Shown in pieces: positions 9,270 to 18,127 of a DNA stretch of 64,000 nt. The DNA is taken from positions 5,828,001-5,892,000 of the forward strand of contig NZ_CP107976.1 of NCBI RefSeq assembly GCF_036099295.1, given 5' to 3'. The translations under genes were made by a program, and so were the position numbers. Under the pieces are notes generated by a model that was given only the letters and a program-made list of their open reading frames with translations, did no database searches and was not told where the DNA came from. The stretch's first letter is position 1; each line of letters starts with the position of its first letter. The DNA comes from Streptomyces sp. NBC_00358. Its GTDB lineage: Bacteria; Actinomycetota; Actinomycetes; Streptomycetales; Streptomycetaceae.

Positions 9270-12200
9270 TTTCTGCTCCACAGGTGCTCGAACTCGGTGA
9301 AGGCGAGGTCGGTGTCGAAGTTGGTGATGTTGTCGCTGATGTTGAGGATCAGGCAGCTGTCCTTGCCGCCGTTGCGCGGTCCGCGCAGTCCCCGACCGAT
9401 CATCTGCTGGTACACGTTGGTGCTGTAGACCGGCCGGGCCACGACCACGGCGCGCGTGGCCGGGGCGTCGAACCCCTGGGTCAGCACACCGTAGTTGGCG
9501 AGGACCCGGATGCGTCCGCTGCGGAAGTTCTCGATGCGCGTCCGACGGTCCTGCGCGCTGGTCGTCGAGTCCACGGCGGCGGACGGGACGCCCCGGTCGT
9601 TGAGCATGGCCGCCAGGTATTTGGCGTGATCGACAGAGGTGGCGAAGAGCAATGTCGGCCAGTCGTCCGGCAGTTCGGCCACCGAGTCGACGATGCGCCG
9701 ACTGCGGGCATGGTCATCGGCGAGTCGCTGTTCGGCGGAACGGGAGAGTACGGCCATGCGATCGGCGTGTGTCTTCTCGTCCCGGGTGAGTTCGATACGG
9801 CCGCCTTCGAGGGTGCGGTGCTCGACCTGGGCGAGCATGCCCCAGTTCTGCAGGTCACGGTACGGGTCGCCCGACGGGAAGACTCCTTGGTCGAGGCGCC
9901 GGTTGCCGAAGCGGCTGACCAGGCGGCGGGTCTCCTCCTCGTTGGTGTTCCGGAACGGCGTGGCGGTCAGGCCGAGCAGATGCCGGCCGGTCTCGTACTG
10001 GGTGAGCCCCAACCGGCCCAGGATCTCGGTGTACCGCTTGGAGATGGCGGTGTGTGCCTCGTCCACGACCACCAGCGCCGCCTCGCGCAGCCAGACGTAC
10101 TGGTCGCTGCCCAGGCACCGTTCCAGCTTGGCGTCGGTGGCGACCACCAAGTGCGGGTGATCGACGACGTTCCCGACCTCGTTGGTGCTCCACAGCCGGC
10201 TGATGGTGAGCGGGCGCTCGGCACCCACCTTGCTCCAGACGAATTTCCAGCTCTGCACCGCCTGTTCGCACAGCTCCTCGGTCTGCGCGATCCACAGCAG
10301 CGGGCCCTTGAGATCGCCGACCCGCTTCACCCAACGGATCACGGCCTCGGCGGTGACCCGGGTCTTGCCGGCACCGGTCGGCAGGGAGAGCATGCCCCGC
10401 TGCGGGGCCAGCCGGTCGAGCATGGTGGAGATGTTCCGAACCAGGTCCTCCTGATAGTCGTGGAGGCTGGGGAAGTCCCGAGGGCCCTCCACGGTCTCGA
10501 ACGGAGGCGGGGACGGAGTCCTCGAACCGGCGAAGGCGACAGGCAGTCTCAGCTCCGAGACGAACGCAATGGCCCCCGACGAACCCCCGTACGCCACGGG
10601 AGCGTTGGGAAAACGCGCCTGAATGTCCCGGGCGTGCTGCTGGAGCACTCCGTCACCGTGCGCGTTGAACGCCATCTGCGCGATCCTGCGCCCGGACGGC
10701 TCCGCGCCTCCGATCTCCTGCATCTCGGCCTCCATCAGTCCCTCCGGGAGGCCGGCCCTGAGCGCGTCGGCGCCGATCAGCAGCTCGATCTTGGACACCA
10801 CGTCGGCGGCGTCGCGCACCGCCTTCTGCGTCTCCTTCAGCTCGTTGTCGCGAGCCATCCGGTCCTGGTGCTCCAGCACCGCGCGGCAACCGGCGGCGCC
10901 GAGGCCGAGGCCGAGTTCGCGGTCGATGAGACGCAGCATCGCTTCGGGTTCCAGAGGCACGCGGACCTTGACGGTGCCGCCTTGGCGCACGGCGTCCAAG
11001 GGGGAGGCGTGTGTGCCGTTCGGCGTACGGGTGACCTCCTCCAACTCGCCGCACCGTTGTACCGTGCTGCTCCTGTGGCCGCTGTTCAGGCGCTGCCGCA
11101 GCGCGGGGAACAGCTCGACCAGAGGCACGGGGTCACCCTCCGGTACTTCACGGGTCTCTCGGCTGATCACGTCGGCGTAGCGGAGCATCCCCCACTTCTC
11201 GATCATCAGCTCGGCATCCTCGGCGGTCGGTACGAGGAGGGCGGGGAGCTGCTCCGCGCGAAGAGCCCGGTACTGAGCCGCTCCGACGGCGATCGTGATC
11301 TCGTCGTCGGGACGGGTGCCCCAGACCTCGCCGATCCGGCATCGGGTCAAAGCGTCCTCGGGGAAGTCCGCGCCGAACCGGGTCAGCATCACGTAGGTGG
11401 CGCCGACGAAGGAGTCGTCCTCGCTGCGGGTGACCTCGTCGAGGAGCGCGTCCCAACGGTCGGCGGGAACCTCGTCGACGGTGGTCGGGAGTCGCAGCCG
11501 GCGCGCCTTGTCGGGGGAGATGTCCGCCACCGGCAGCACGTCGCGGTAGCCGGTCAGCTGGGGGCCGACGGCCTCCGTCAGCGGCTTGATCCCCTGGGAG
11601 GTGGCGACCGTGCCGAACTTCCTGAGCATCCACCGGATCGGCGAGATCACCGGCTGGCGGGTGCTGGTCTGCGCACCGATCTGCCGCGTCCAGTTGTCCA
11701 CCACAGCGTCGTCGGGCAGGACCTTCAGGAAGGCGGCGCGCGATTCCTCGGAGAGGGCACGGAAGAGGTGGAGCGGGCCACCGATCGCGGCGCCCTCGAC
11801 CTTCATCCGATTCAGTGTGGGGCGCGGAGCGCGGCTGTCCAGGCTGCGCAGGTGGGCGGCGTGGACAGCCGCGCGGTACTCCTCGAACCATGCCTCGTCC
11901 GCTCGGGGCTGCACTCCACCGGAAGGCCGCTCCCGCAGGCCGACCTGGGGGAAGAACGGGGTGTCGTCGGAGTGGAACGCCATGTCGACGGCGATGCTCG
12001 GATCACGCGTCGCGTCGACGACAGCACCGGGCAACATGCAGTTCTCGACCGGCCTGAAGCGGCCGTCGGCGGTCCGCACGCGGAGTGTCGAGCGCGCAGT
12101 GGGCACCCGCTCCAGGACTTTGTGGGTCAGGCGCCGTACCCCCGCCAGACGGAACAGCTCCCAGAACCGCTCCCAGTCCGAGTCGCTGTAGTGATCGAAG

Positions 12201-14029
12201 CCCTGGTCCAGGACGCTGAAGAACCGGCCCTCGACATCGGCCTCACGAATGCCGAGGACGTTGAGCGCATGGGCCAGCGACGGATCCTCGGCCAGTTTGT
12301 CGACCACGTACACCAGTGCCTCGCGCAGCCCGCCATGGTCGGCGCGGCGGAACACCCTGCCGTGTACAGGGGCGACGAGACCGTGCTCCTCGGTGAGCAC
12401 GATGTGGGCCTTGCGAGCCTCCTCGGCGAAGGGGGAGTGGGTCTCGATCATGTCCGCGAGGATGCGGACGGCCACTGCCGATGCTTCGGGGGTGCCGCTC
12501 TCGACCAAGGCCTCCAGCCACTCACGGACACCGGTCCGTTCGTGTCCGGCCGCACCGATGATGTGCTCGACCTTTCCGGAACGGAGGGCGTCCGCCTCCA
12601 CGCTCGGGTGCAGCCAGTTCGATGGGCGCCCGGGGCACTCGTTCCACATCCGCAGCCAGCCGGACAGTTTCCTCAGGTCCCTGTCGAACCGCGGGTGGAT
12701 CCGCAGTTCCGTGGGTACGCGCAGCACGCCGTCCTGGTCGGGCAGGGAGGGGCGGTCCGCGGTGCGGGCCCAGACCTCTCGGGTCAGGAACTCGTCGGCC
12801 CAGCTGATCGCCTCCTTGACGCGGCCGGGCAGCAGGGGGAGGTAGGCGGCCGGGTCCTCGGCCGGTGCCAGGGCGGGGAGGGAGTCGACGACGAGCTTCG
12901 CCGAGACCTTGATCATCTCTTGGTTGAAGGGGGAGGAGTCCAGCAGGTTCTGCCTGTCCTCGTTGGTCTTCCAGGCTCCGTTGAGAATGCCGCTCAGCGA
13001 CATTTCGTACTTGGTCGGGAAGAAGGACCAGAATGTTCCGCGTCCGCGCGACCGCGGGCTGACGTACAGACCGCTCTCTGGATCCTTCGCCAAGGCGGGG
13101 ACACCCCAGGCGAGGTCGAGCAGAAGCCGGTCGTGCAGCTCTCCGGCATCCGCCCGAGCACTCGGACCGGGCTCGTGGGTGGTGCTGAACACGCGCCACC
13201 GATCGGTGGCGACGGCCTTTCCGGTCCGCTCCTCAATGACTGTGTGCAGGTCGCCGGTCTGCCTGGCGGTCAGCGTGCGTCGGGCCATGGGCCGGGGCCG
13301 GCGGTCCTCCAGCACGACCTTGGCGACGTGCGGGGAGAAGAGCTGGAAGCCCATCGGGAATTCCTCGCGAGGCTCGCCGTGGTCCTTGGCGCGGCCACCG
13401 TGCATGTCCTTTCCCAGCCGGTCGTCGGCCCTGGGGAGCAACGGGAGTCGAACAACGGTGGTGGCCCAGTCCAGCAGCTCGTTCAGGACGGCATCGGCAG
13501 TGCGCTCGGCCCGTACGTCGAGAGGTCGAGCCATGCGCAGCACGGGAGCGTCGAAGTCCGGGCCGTAGCGCGCTGTCACGCCAGGTACGGCTTTGATCTG
13601 CTCGTACGACCAGGCACGGTCGAATCCGAAACTTCCCGTGCTGCTGAAGAATTCAGGTGCGTCGGTCACCACGAGGACGGATTTGACGCCTACTCCGAAA
13701 CGTCCGATCTGCCCTCCTCGCTTTTTCGACATGCTCATTCGAAGAATTGTCTCAGCACCCTCCGAAGTGACCGGATCGCCCTCGTTCGCGCAGTACAGAT
13801 GGGTATCCGTGAGGATTATGCAAACTCGCCCGCCCGGCTCTCCGGCCATTTCGTCCGCCGCGTTCTGGACGAGTTCGAAGAGCTGGCGATCACCATACCC
13901 ACCCTGGGTGATCCGGCGTTCACCATTGGCGTGCTCGGCCACGAGGCCAGGGTCCACTGCGTAAGTATGCAGGACGCGCGAAGACTGTTCGAGAACCGTT
14001 TGGACTACGGAAGGGGACGAAGAAGGCAC
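9266..14029 (-). CDS. GHKL (sacsin/Hsp90-like) ATPase fused to SF2 helicase
   Basis: A 1587-residue protein and the first gene of the minus-strand operon. Its N-terminus carries a complete GHKL ATPase: N box E52-L-V-Q-N56-A-A-D59, N-E-G-D-P-V-T near 82, and the G2 box G-R-F-G-V-G-V-K-S-V-L at 109-119, resembling sacsin N-terminal domains. The C-terminal third is a DEAD/DEAH helicase: Walker A (L-P-T-G-A-G-K-T) near 1213-1220, D-E-A-H near 1325, G-L-T-A-T-P-F, and Q-M-I-G-R-G-L-R-G near 1545. The roughly 1000 residues between them show no motif I recognise and could hide a nuclease or sensor domain. The GTG start has AGGAG upstream. The protein may be the sensor/ATP-gated trigger of the block. 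Confidence 0.85.
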   Translation of the reverse strand: MPSSSPSVVQTVLEQSSRVLHTYAVDPGLVAEHANGERRITQGGYGDRQLFELVQNAADEMAGEPGGRVCIILTDTHLYCANEGDPVTSEGAETILRMSMSKKRGGQIGRFGVGVKSVLVVTDAPEFFSSTGSFGFDRAWSYEQIKAVPGVTARYGPDFDAPVLRMARPLDVRAERTADAVLNELLDWATTVVRLPLLPRADDRLGKDMHGGRAKDHGEPREEFPMGFQLFSPHVAKVVLEDRRPRPMARRTLTARQTGDLHTVIEERTGKAVATDRWRVFSTTHEPGPSARADAGELHDRLLLDLAWGVPALAKDPESGLYVSPRSRGRGTFWSFFPTKYEMSLSGILNGAWKTNEDRQNLLDSSPFNQEMIKVSAKLVVDSLPALAPAEDPAAYLPLLPGRVKEAISWADEFLTREVWARTADRPSLPDQDGVLRVPTELRIHPRFDRDLRKLSGWLRMWNECPGRPSNWLHPSVEADALRSGKVEHIIGAAGHERTGVREWLEALVESGTPEASAVAVRILADMIETHSPFAEEARKAHIVLTEEHGLVAPVHGRVFRRADHGGLREALVYVVDKLAEDPSLAHALNVLGIREADVEGRFFSVLDQGFDHYSDSDWERFWELFRLAGVRRLTHKVLERVPTARSTLRVRTADGRFRPVENCMLPGAVVDATRDPSIAVDMAFHSDDTPFFPQVGLRERPSGGVQPRADEAWFEEYRAAVHAAHLRSLDSRAPRPTLNRMKVEGAAIGGPLHLFRALSEESRAAFLKVLPDDAVVDNWTRQIGAQTSTRQPVISPIRWMLRKFGTVATSQGIKPLTEAVGPQLTGYRDVLPVADISPDKARRLRLPTTVDEVPADRWDALLDEVTRSEDDSFVGATYVMLTRFGADFPEDALTRCRIGEVWGTRPDDEITIAVGAAQYRALRAEQLPALLVPTAEDAELMIEKWGMLRYADVISRETREVPEGDPVPLVELFPALRQRLNSGHRSSTVQRCGELEEVTRTPNGTHASPLDAVRQGGTVKVRVPLEPEAMLRLIDRELGLGLGAAGCRAVLEHQDRMARDNELKETQKAVRDAADVVSKIELLIGADALRAGLPEGLMEAEMQEIGGAEPSGRRIAQMAFNAHGDGVLQQHARDIQARFPNAPVAYGGSSGAIAFVSELRLPVAFAGSRTPSPPPFETVEGPRDFPSLHDYQEDLVRNISTMLDRLAPQRGMLSLPTGAGKTRVTAEAVIRWVKRVGDLKGPLLWIAQTEELCEQAVQSWKFVWSKVGAERPLTISRLWSTNEVGNVVDHPHLVVATDAKLERCLGSDQYVWLREAALVVVDEAHTAISKRYTEILGRLGLTQYETGRHLLGLTATPFRNTNEEETRRLVSRFGNRRLDQGVFPSGDPYRDLQNWGMLAQVEHRTLEGGRIELTRDEKTHADRMAVLSRSAEQRLADDHARSRRIVDSVAELPDDWPTLLFATSVDHAKYLAAMLNDRGVPSAAVDSTTSAQDRRTRIENFRSGRIRVLANYGVLTQGFDAPATRAVVVARPVYSTNVYQQMIGRGLRGPRNGGKDSCLILNISDNITNFDTDLAFTEFEHLWSRK

Positions 14030-14082
14030 TGCTCTGCACTCCTGAGTTGTGAAAGTCCGAGTGAAATGTCAGCGATGGGGCC

Positions 14083-14117
14083 GGCGCACGCCGGCTTCGT
14101 CGAAGTCGGCGTGCGCC
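14083..14117. promoter_or_regulatory. 35-bp near-perfect palindrome upstream of the GHKL-helicase operon
   Basis: Two 17-nt arms with a single mismatch surround a 1-nt centre (left arm begins GGCGCACGCCG, right arm ends CGGCGTGCGCC). It sits 54 nt upstream of the first GTG of the four-gene minus-strand operon, downstream of a small ORF. It could be an operator, an attenuator hairpin in the leader, or the terminator of the small ORF. Confidence 0.6.
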
Positions 14118-14234
14118 CGTCGTGGTGCCTGTGTACCGGCGTTGCAGTGCCTTCGGGAGCGCGAAGTGTTGGGGGGCTGCCGAGGGGGGCGGTGTGGGGC
14201 TGTGAGCTGCTCTTTTGCTACCTCACGTGCTGGC

Positions 14235-14414
14235 TCACGATGCGTCCGGCGGCAGACCGGGAATCGCGCCGTCGGGAAAGTCCTTCTCGGACAGGTTGTA
14301 GTCCTGGAGAACCTTCGTCACCTCGGTCTCGCTCTTGGACGTGCTGATTGCCAGCCCGAATGAACTCATTTCCCGAGATGAAAACAATAAGTCGTTGTGT
14401 CCCTGCTCAATCAT
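14235..14414 (-). CDS. Small hypothetical protein with TTA codon
   Basis: A 59-residue ORF begins at an ATG with AGGGGAG 7 nt upstream; the frame extends 9 codons further but without a ribosome site. Codon 9 is TTA (Leu), the rare codon read by the bldA tRNA, which makes translation developmentally gated in Streptomyces. The first third has lower GC and less biased third positions than its neighbours, which suggests recent or atypical sequence. The product is acidic and has no Cys, membrane segment or recognised domain. It lies upstream of the defence operon in the same direction, separated from it by the 35-bp palindrome. Coding status is likely but not certain. Confidence 0.5.
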   Translation of the reverse strand: MIEQGHNDLLFSSREMSSFGLAISTSKSETEVTKVLQDYNLSEKDFPDGAIPGLPPDAS

Positions 14415-14758
14415 GAATGAACTCCCCTGTTCAGGTTGCACAGGGGTAAATTAGGAACGCATTCCCCCGCGAAAATGGATGACACAGACAGCGTGAATCC
14501 CTCATTTGGGATTCTCGTTCGGCCGATAACACTAGCGGGTGTCGGCCCGGTGTCGCCAGACCTTTCGTCGAAATGCTTCTGCGGTGGTGGAGCGGCGACT
14601 TGGTGTGTGCCTCGGTCTCCTGTTGCGGGGCTGAATTCGGGTGCACTTCTCCCTGGGTCGCCCAGCCTTCCCCGTTTCGGGATTCGTGAGCGAGATGGGA
14701 TCCCCATCGGCAACAACCGTACCCAGGGTCACTCGAAGGCGCAAGCCCCACGCAACCC

Positions 14759-14807
14759 CAACTCCCATTCCCTTGAAGGGAGTTGATGGCTCCATTTATG
14801 GAAATGG
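14759..14807. promoter_or_regulatory. Two adjacent inverted repeats
   Basis: The first has perfect 8-nt arms, CAACTCCC and GGGAGTTG, separated by 11 nt (14759-14785), with a second overlapping symmetry TCCCTT-G-AAGGGA inside. The second has CCATTT and AAATGG around ATGG (14792-14807). They lie about 90-135 nt upstream of a promoter-like sequence for a gene that itself encodes an XRE domain, so they are candidate operators for that protein. Confidence 0.45.
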
Positions 14808-14892
14808 CAAATATGGGGCGAGACTTGGAAATTCGGGACAACTTGGGCACCGAGTTGAACGGATCTCCGTGGTGAGGTCGATCAACTGCTGG

Positions 14893-14922
14893 TTGACGCT
14901 CCCGTGCGTGTCAAATTAACCT
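14893..14922 (+). promoter_or_regulatory. Candidate promoter of the XRE-GHKL operon
   Basis: TTGACG and TAACCT are spaced by 18 nt, about 50 nt upstream of the GTG start. The -35 box matches the Streptomyces vegetative consensus well; the -10 is a weaker match. Confidence 0.4.
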
Positions 14923-14974
14923 CGTGGTCCACAGCACACGATCTACATCGACTCCGAGGAAGAGCGGGTAACGC

Positions 14975-17128
14975 GTGGAGACAGGTGAGGAGTTCGGGCC
15001 CTGGCTGGCCCGACAGCTCAAGCTCGCGGGGAAGACGCAGGCCGAACTGGCCGACGAGCTCCAGCTGACTCGGGCAGCCGTGTCCGCGTGGATCACCGGC
15101 AGGTCGACTCCTCGCCCGACCGTCATGACGGACATCGCCGTGGCGCTCGGCACGGACGTGGGTACGGTGCACACCCGCACCACCGACACCCAGGCCGGCC
15201 TCCCCGTCACCTGGTACCACCGTCCCGGGTACTCCGACGGCGGTCGGGACCTGGGCAATGCCGCGGCCTTCGCCTTCGACGCCGACGTGCAGGTACTTGC
15301 CCGCGAGACCTGCCAGAACAGCCTGGACGAGCGACTCACGGAGAACGGGCGCCCGGTCCGGGTCCGTTACACCCTGCACGAACTCACCGGTGAGGCCCTG
15401 GACTCCTTCCGTGAGGCGATCCTCTGGAACGATCTGTTTCCGCACTACTCCGCCGTCTCGGAAGTCGCCGGTAACCAGAAGGTCGGTCGGGTCGTGGACG
15501 CCGGGGTGCGCGACATGTACGAGAAGCGCCGCCTTGTCCTGCTGCGTGTCGATGACTACAACGCCTCCGGGCTCATCGGCGACGACTACGCGGACGGCAA
15601 GTTCGCCGCCGTGGTCAGACGTCAACTGGAGAGTCTCAAGTCCGGCCCCGGCGCGGGTGGTTCGTACGGTCTGGGCAAGGCGACGCTGTGGGCCACCAGC
15701 GCGCTCGGACTCGTGCTCATCAACTCCACCCTGTCCGTGCCTCACGAAGGCCGTACCGAGCGACGGGTCATCGGCCGTCTGGAACTGCCCTGGCGTCAGG
15801 TGGACGGCGAGCCGTACGCAGGGCCCGCGTGGTTCGGTCGCCCCGACCCCGATTCACCTGGTGCCAGGATCGCCCGTTCGTGGTGGGCGGACGAGGAGAC
15901 CGTGGCACGCCTGCATCTGGCCAGGGAGAACGACGAACCCGGTACGTCCTTCCTCATCGTCGGCGCGCACGACGTCGCGAGTCTGGAGGGGAACACAGCC
16001 GACGCCGATGACGAGTCGATCGGTGACGAGGAGGGCGACGAGGACACGCGTGACATCCGCAAGATGCACGGCCGTCTGGTCGAGGCCCTCGGCCGTGACT
16101 TCTGGGCGGCGATGACCGGAGGAGGCAACAGGCTCCCTCTCCTGGACGTGTCAGTCCGTGCCCTGCGGAACGGCAAGGAAGTCGTGCCCGAGAGGCAGGT
16201 GGACCCGTCTGTCGAGCAGCCGTCCCGGACCCGCGCCCTCAGAGCCCACTACGAGGGCACCACGGTTGATCGCCTCACCGAGGCCGGGCAGGTGGCGGCG
16301 CGAAGCGTGCCGTTGAAGCTGCCGCTCTCGGGTGGCGCCCATGGGACGCTCGGTACACACCAGGCGGTCCTGTTGGTCACCGAGGCAGAGGGGGACAGGG
16401 ACGGCGACGGGGGGAAGAACAAGGTGCACTCGCTCCGCGGCAACCGCATGACCGTCAAGAGGACCGGCGTTCAGAGGTTGCCGCTAGGAACCAATCCGTT
16501 CCAGGCCGTTCTGTTGGTGGGTGAGGCGGCCGGGGAAGCCGCGCCCTTCGCGAAGGAGGCCGAGGAATTCCTGCGTGCGGCGGAACCTCCCGAGCACGAC
16601 CGCTGGGGACAGACGGAGGAGTTGACTCTGCGCTGGTCCCCGTCCGCTTACCGGCGGATCAGCGCGCTGACCGCCGAGGTCAACAACGCGGTCAGGGAAC
16701 TTGTCGCACGGCCGAAGCGCGGCAACCGCGAAGGCGGTGAGGCCGTACGCAAGGCGTTGACCGTGAGAACGAGGCCCAAGGCCAAGGCGCCCGCCGGGCC
16801 GGTCGTTCCGGTGCTGGACAAACTCGACGCGGCAGTCGGCGACGACGGGGAATGGCGGATCACCGCCGAAGTGAGCATCCCGCGTGGCGACGAGATCGTC
16901 CCGATGGTCCCGGTCGCACAGCTGGACGTGCGTTCAGGAGGCCGTCCGAAGCTGGAATGGGCGGAACTCGTGGCCGTCGACGGCTGCGAGGTGGAGGACG
17001 GGACCCTGCGTTTCCTGCCCGGAACGCGCCGCGCGAAGTTCCGAGGTTCCACCGATGTCACCAGTCACCCGGTCAGGACCACGCTCACCCGTCTCGTCCT
17101 CGAACTCCGCGCCGGCAAGGGGGACTGA
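14975..17128 (+). CDS. XRE helix-turn-helix fused to GHKL ATPase
   Basis: A 717-residue protein. Residues about 7-58 form an XRE DNA-binding domain (K-T-Q-A-E-L-A-D-E-L, then T-R-A-A-V-S-A-W). A GHKL ATPase follows, with N box E111-T-C-Q-N115-S-L-D118, a G1-type D-D-Y-N near 191, and a G2 box G-S-Y-G-L-G-K-A-T near 229-237. The remainder (about 300-717) has no recognised domain. The GTG has GAGGAAGAG upstream. It is the first gene of a three-gene plus-strand operon. The fusion suggests a DNA-binding, ATP-gated switch: it may repress the island, or recognise a specific sequence or state of DNA as part of a restriction machine. Such fusions are not typical regulators. Confidence 0.8.
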   Translation: METGEEFGPWLARQLKLAGKTQAELADELQLTRAAVSAWITGRSTPRPTVMTDIAVALGTDVGTVHTRTTDTQAGLPVTWYHRPGYSDGGRDLGNAAAFAFDADVQVLARETCQNSLDERLTENGRPVRVRYTLHELTGEALDSFREAILWNDLFPHYSAVSEVAGNQKVGRVVDAGVRDMYEKRRLVLLRVDDYNASGLIGDDYADGKFAAVVRRQLESLKSGPGAGGSYGLGKATLWATSALGLVLINSTLSVPHEGRTERRVIGRLELPWRQVDGEPYAGPAWFGRPDPDSPGARIARSWWADEETVARLHLARENDEPGTSFLIVGAHDVASLEGNTADADDESIGDEEGDEDTRDIRKMHGRLVEALGRDFWAAMTGGGNRLPLLDVSVRALRNGKEVVPERQVDPSVEQPSRTRALRAHYEGTTVDRLTEAGQVAARSVPLKLPLSGGAHGTLGTHQAVLLVTEAEGDRDGDGGKNKVHSLRGNRMTVKRTGVQRLPLGTNPFQAVLLVGEAAGEAAPFAKEAEEFLRAAEPPEHDRWGQTEELTLRWSPSAYRRISALTAEVNNAVRELVARPKRGNREGGEAVRKALTVRTRPKAKAPAGPVVPVLDKLDAAVGDDGEWRITAEVSIPRGDEIVPMVPVAQLDVRSGGRPKLEWAELVAVDGCEVEDGTLRFLPGTRRAKFRGSTDVTSHPVRTTLTRLVLELRAGKGD

Positions 17129-17131
17129 CGC

Positions 17132-18127
17132 GTGAAGATTTACCCGTACAAGCGGCTCAACAGACCGGTAGCACTGAGGGTGTCCTCGGTCTCTCTCAAG
17201 CTCTCCGACGGTACCCGCGACCGACTGGAAACCAGCGCGTACTCGACTCAGCAGCAGGCCGTCGCGCTCGGGATCGCCGGTCACACCGACTGGGTGAGCG
17301 CCACGATCGGTCTCTCGGCGACGCTGCCACCCGGGGCGAACGCGCCGGACGCGGCCTGGTCCGATCTGCGTGTCCTCGCCGTGCTGACGGACGGCGAGAC
17401 GAATGTCCGAACGTCTGCCGAGTTCGCGCGCGACGCGCCGGACGGCCGGGACTGGTCGGGCTCCGTTGAGGTGCTCCGTGACGACCACTTGGGGCGCGTA
17501 TCCCTCGCCGCGTACGCCGTCGGGACCGTGGACGGAGTGCGCGGCCGGTCGATCGCCGAGACCGACCGGAGCTGGATCGTCGACACCGTTTCCGACGAGC
17601 CGGTCCGTGGGCTCCAACTGGACGTCCAGACGACATCGTTCAAGAGAAGCTCTCGGGAGTGGCTCCAGGCCTACGCCGACGCGCCTTGGATCGTGGATGC
17701 CTCGGCCAGAGTGCCCACCGTGTTCGTGAACACCGATGTCGAGGGTGTCATAGGCCTGTTGGACAGCAACGGCTCGGGAGTGGACAGCAAGGTACGTGAC
17801 CTCCTGGTCGCCCAGATGGCCACCGACGTCTGGACCGCGGTGTTCCACGGTGCGATCGGCGAACTGGAGGTGGAACCCAGCGGCGGTCCGGTCTTCCCGA
17901 CCGACTGGCAGGGCGAGGTTCTGCGGGAGATGCTCCCGGACGTGATTCCCGGTGTGCACGTCGAGGAGGGCCTACGACAGGTCCATCGTCGACGCACCGG
18001 GGACTCGGGCTGGGCGGAACTTCAGACGCGTATCCACTACGCGGCGATCCGTCGTGCCGATGCCACCAAGGCGCTCGCCTATGTCATCCGCGGTCTGGAA
18101 CAGATGAACCGGGAGAGTGAGACGTGA
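17132..18127 (+). CDS. Unknown protein in XRE-GHKL operon
   Basis: I do not recognise this 331-residue protein. It starts at a GTG 3 nt after the previous stop and its own stop overlaps the next start (GTGA), so it is firmly part of the operon. No signal peptide, membrane helix, Walker motif or metal-binding cluster is visible. The N-terminal half reads as alternating beta strands (conserved-looking M-K-I-Y-P-Y-K-R-L-N); the C-terminal part is more helical and basic (Q-V-H-R-R-R). A cryptic nuclease or an adaptor of the GHKL protein are both possible. Confidence 0.75.
   Translation: MKIYPYKRLNRPVALRVSSVSLKLSDGTRDRLETSAYSTQQQAVALGIAGHTDWVSATIGLSATLPPGANAPDAAWSDLRVLAVLTDGETNVRTSAEFARDAPDGRDWSGSVEVLRDDHLGRVSLAAYAVGTVDGVRGRSIAETDRSWIVDTVSDEPVRGLQLDVQTTSFKRSSREWLQAYADAPWIVDASARVPTVFVNTDVEGVIGLLDSNGSGVDSKVRDLLVAQMATDVWTAVFHGAIGELEVEPSGGPVFPTDWQGEVLREMLPDVIPGVHVEEGLRQVHRRRTGDSGWAELQTRIHYAAIRRADATKALAYVIRGLEQMNRESET

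Larger units (their letters stand above)
14415..14974. other. Low-GC divergent control region
   Basis: About 560 bases between the small ORF and the XRE-GHKL gene have visibly lower GC than the surroundings. Apart from short out-of-context ORFs I see no gene. It contains the inverted repeats and the promoter-like sequence listed separately, and probably drives both divergent blocks. Confidence 0.6.

Noticed and set aside
9284..14347. A 1687-codon open frame on the plus strand
   Set aside because: It is antisense to the GHKL-helicase gene, which has intact ATPase and helicase motifs. The product is Gly/Val/Arg-rich with no motif, as expected for the opposite strand of high-GC coding DNA.
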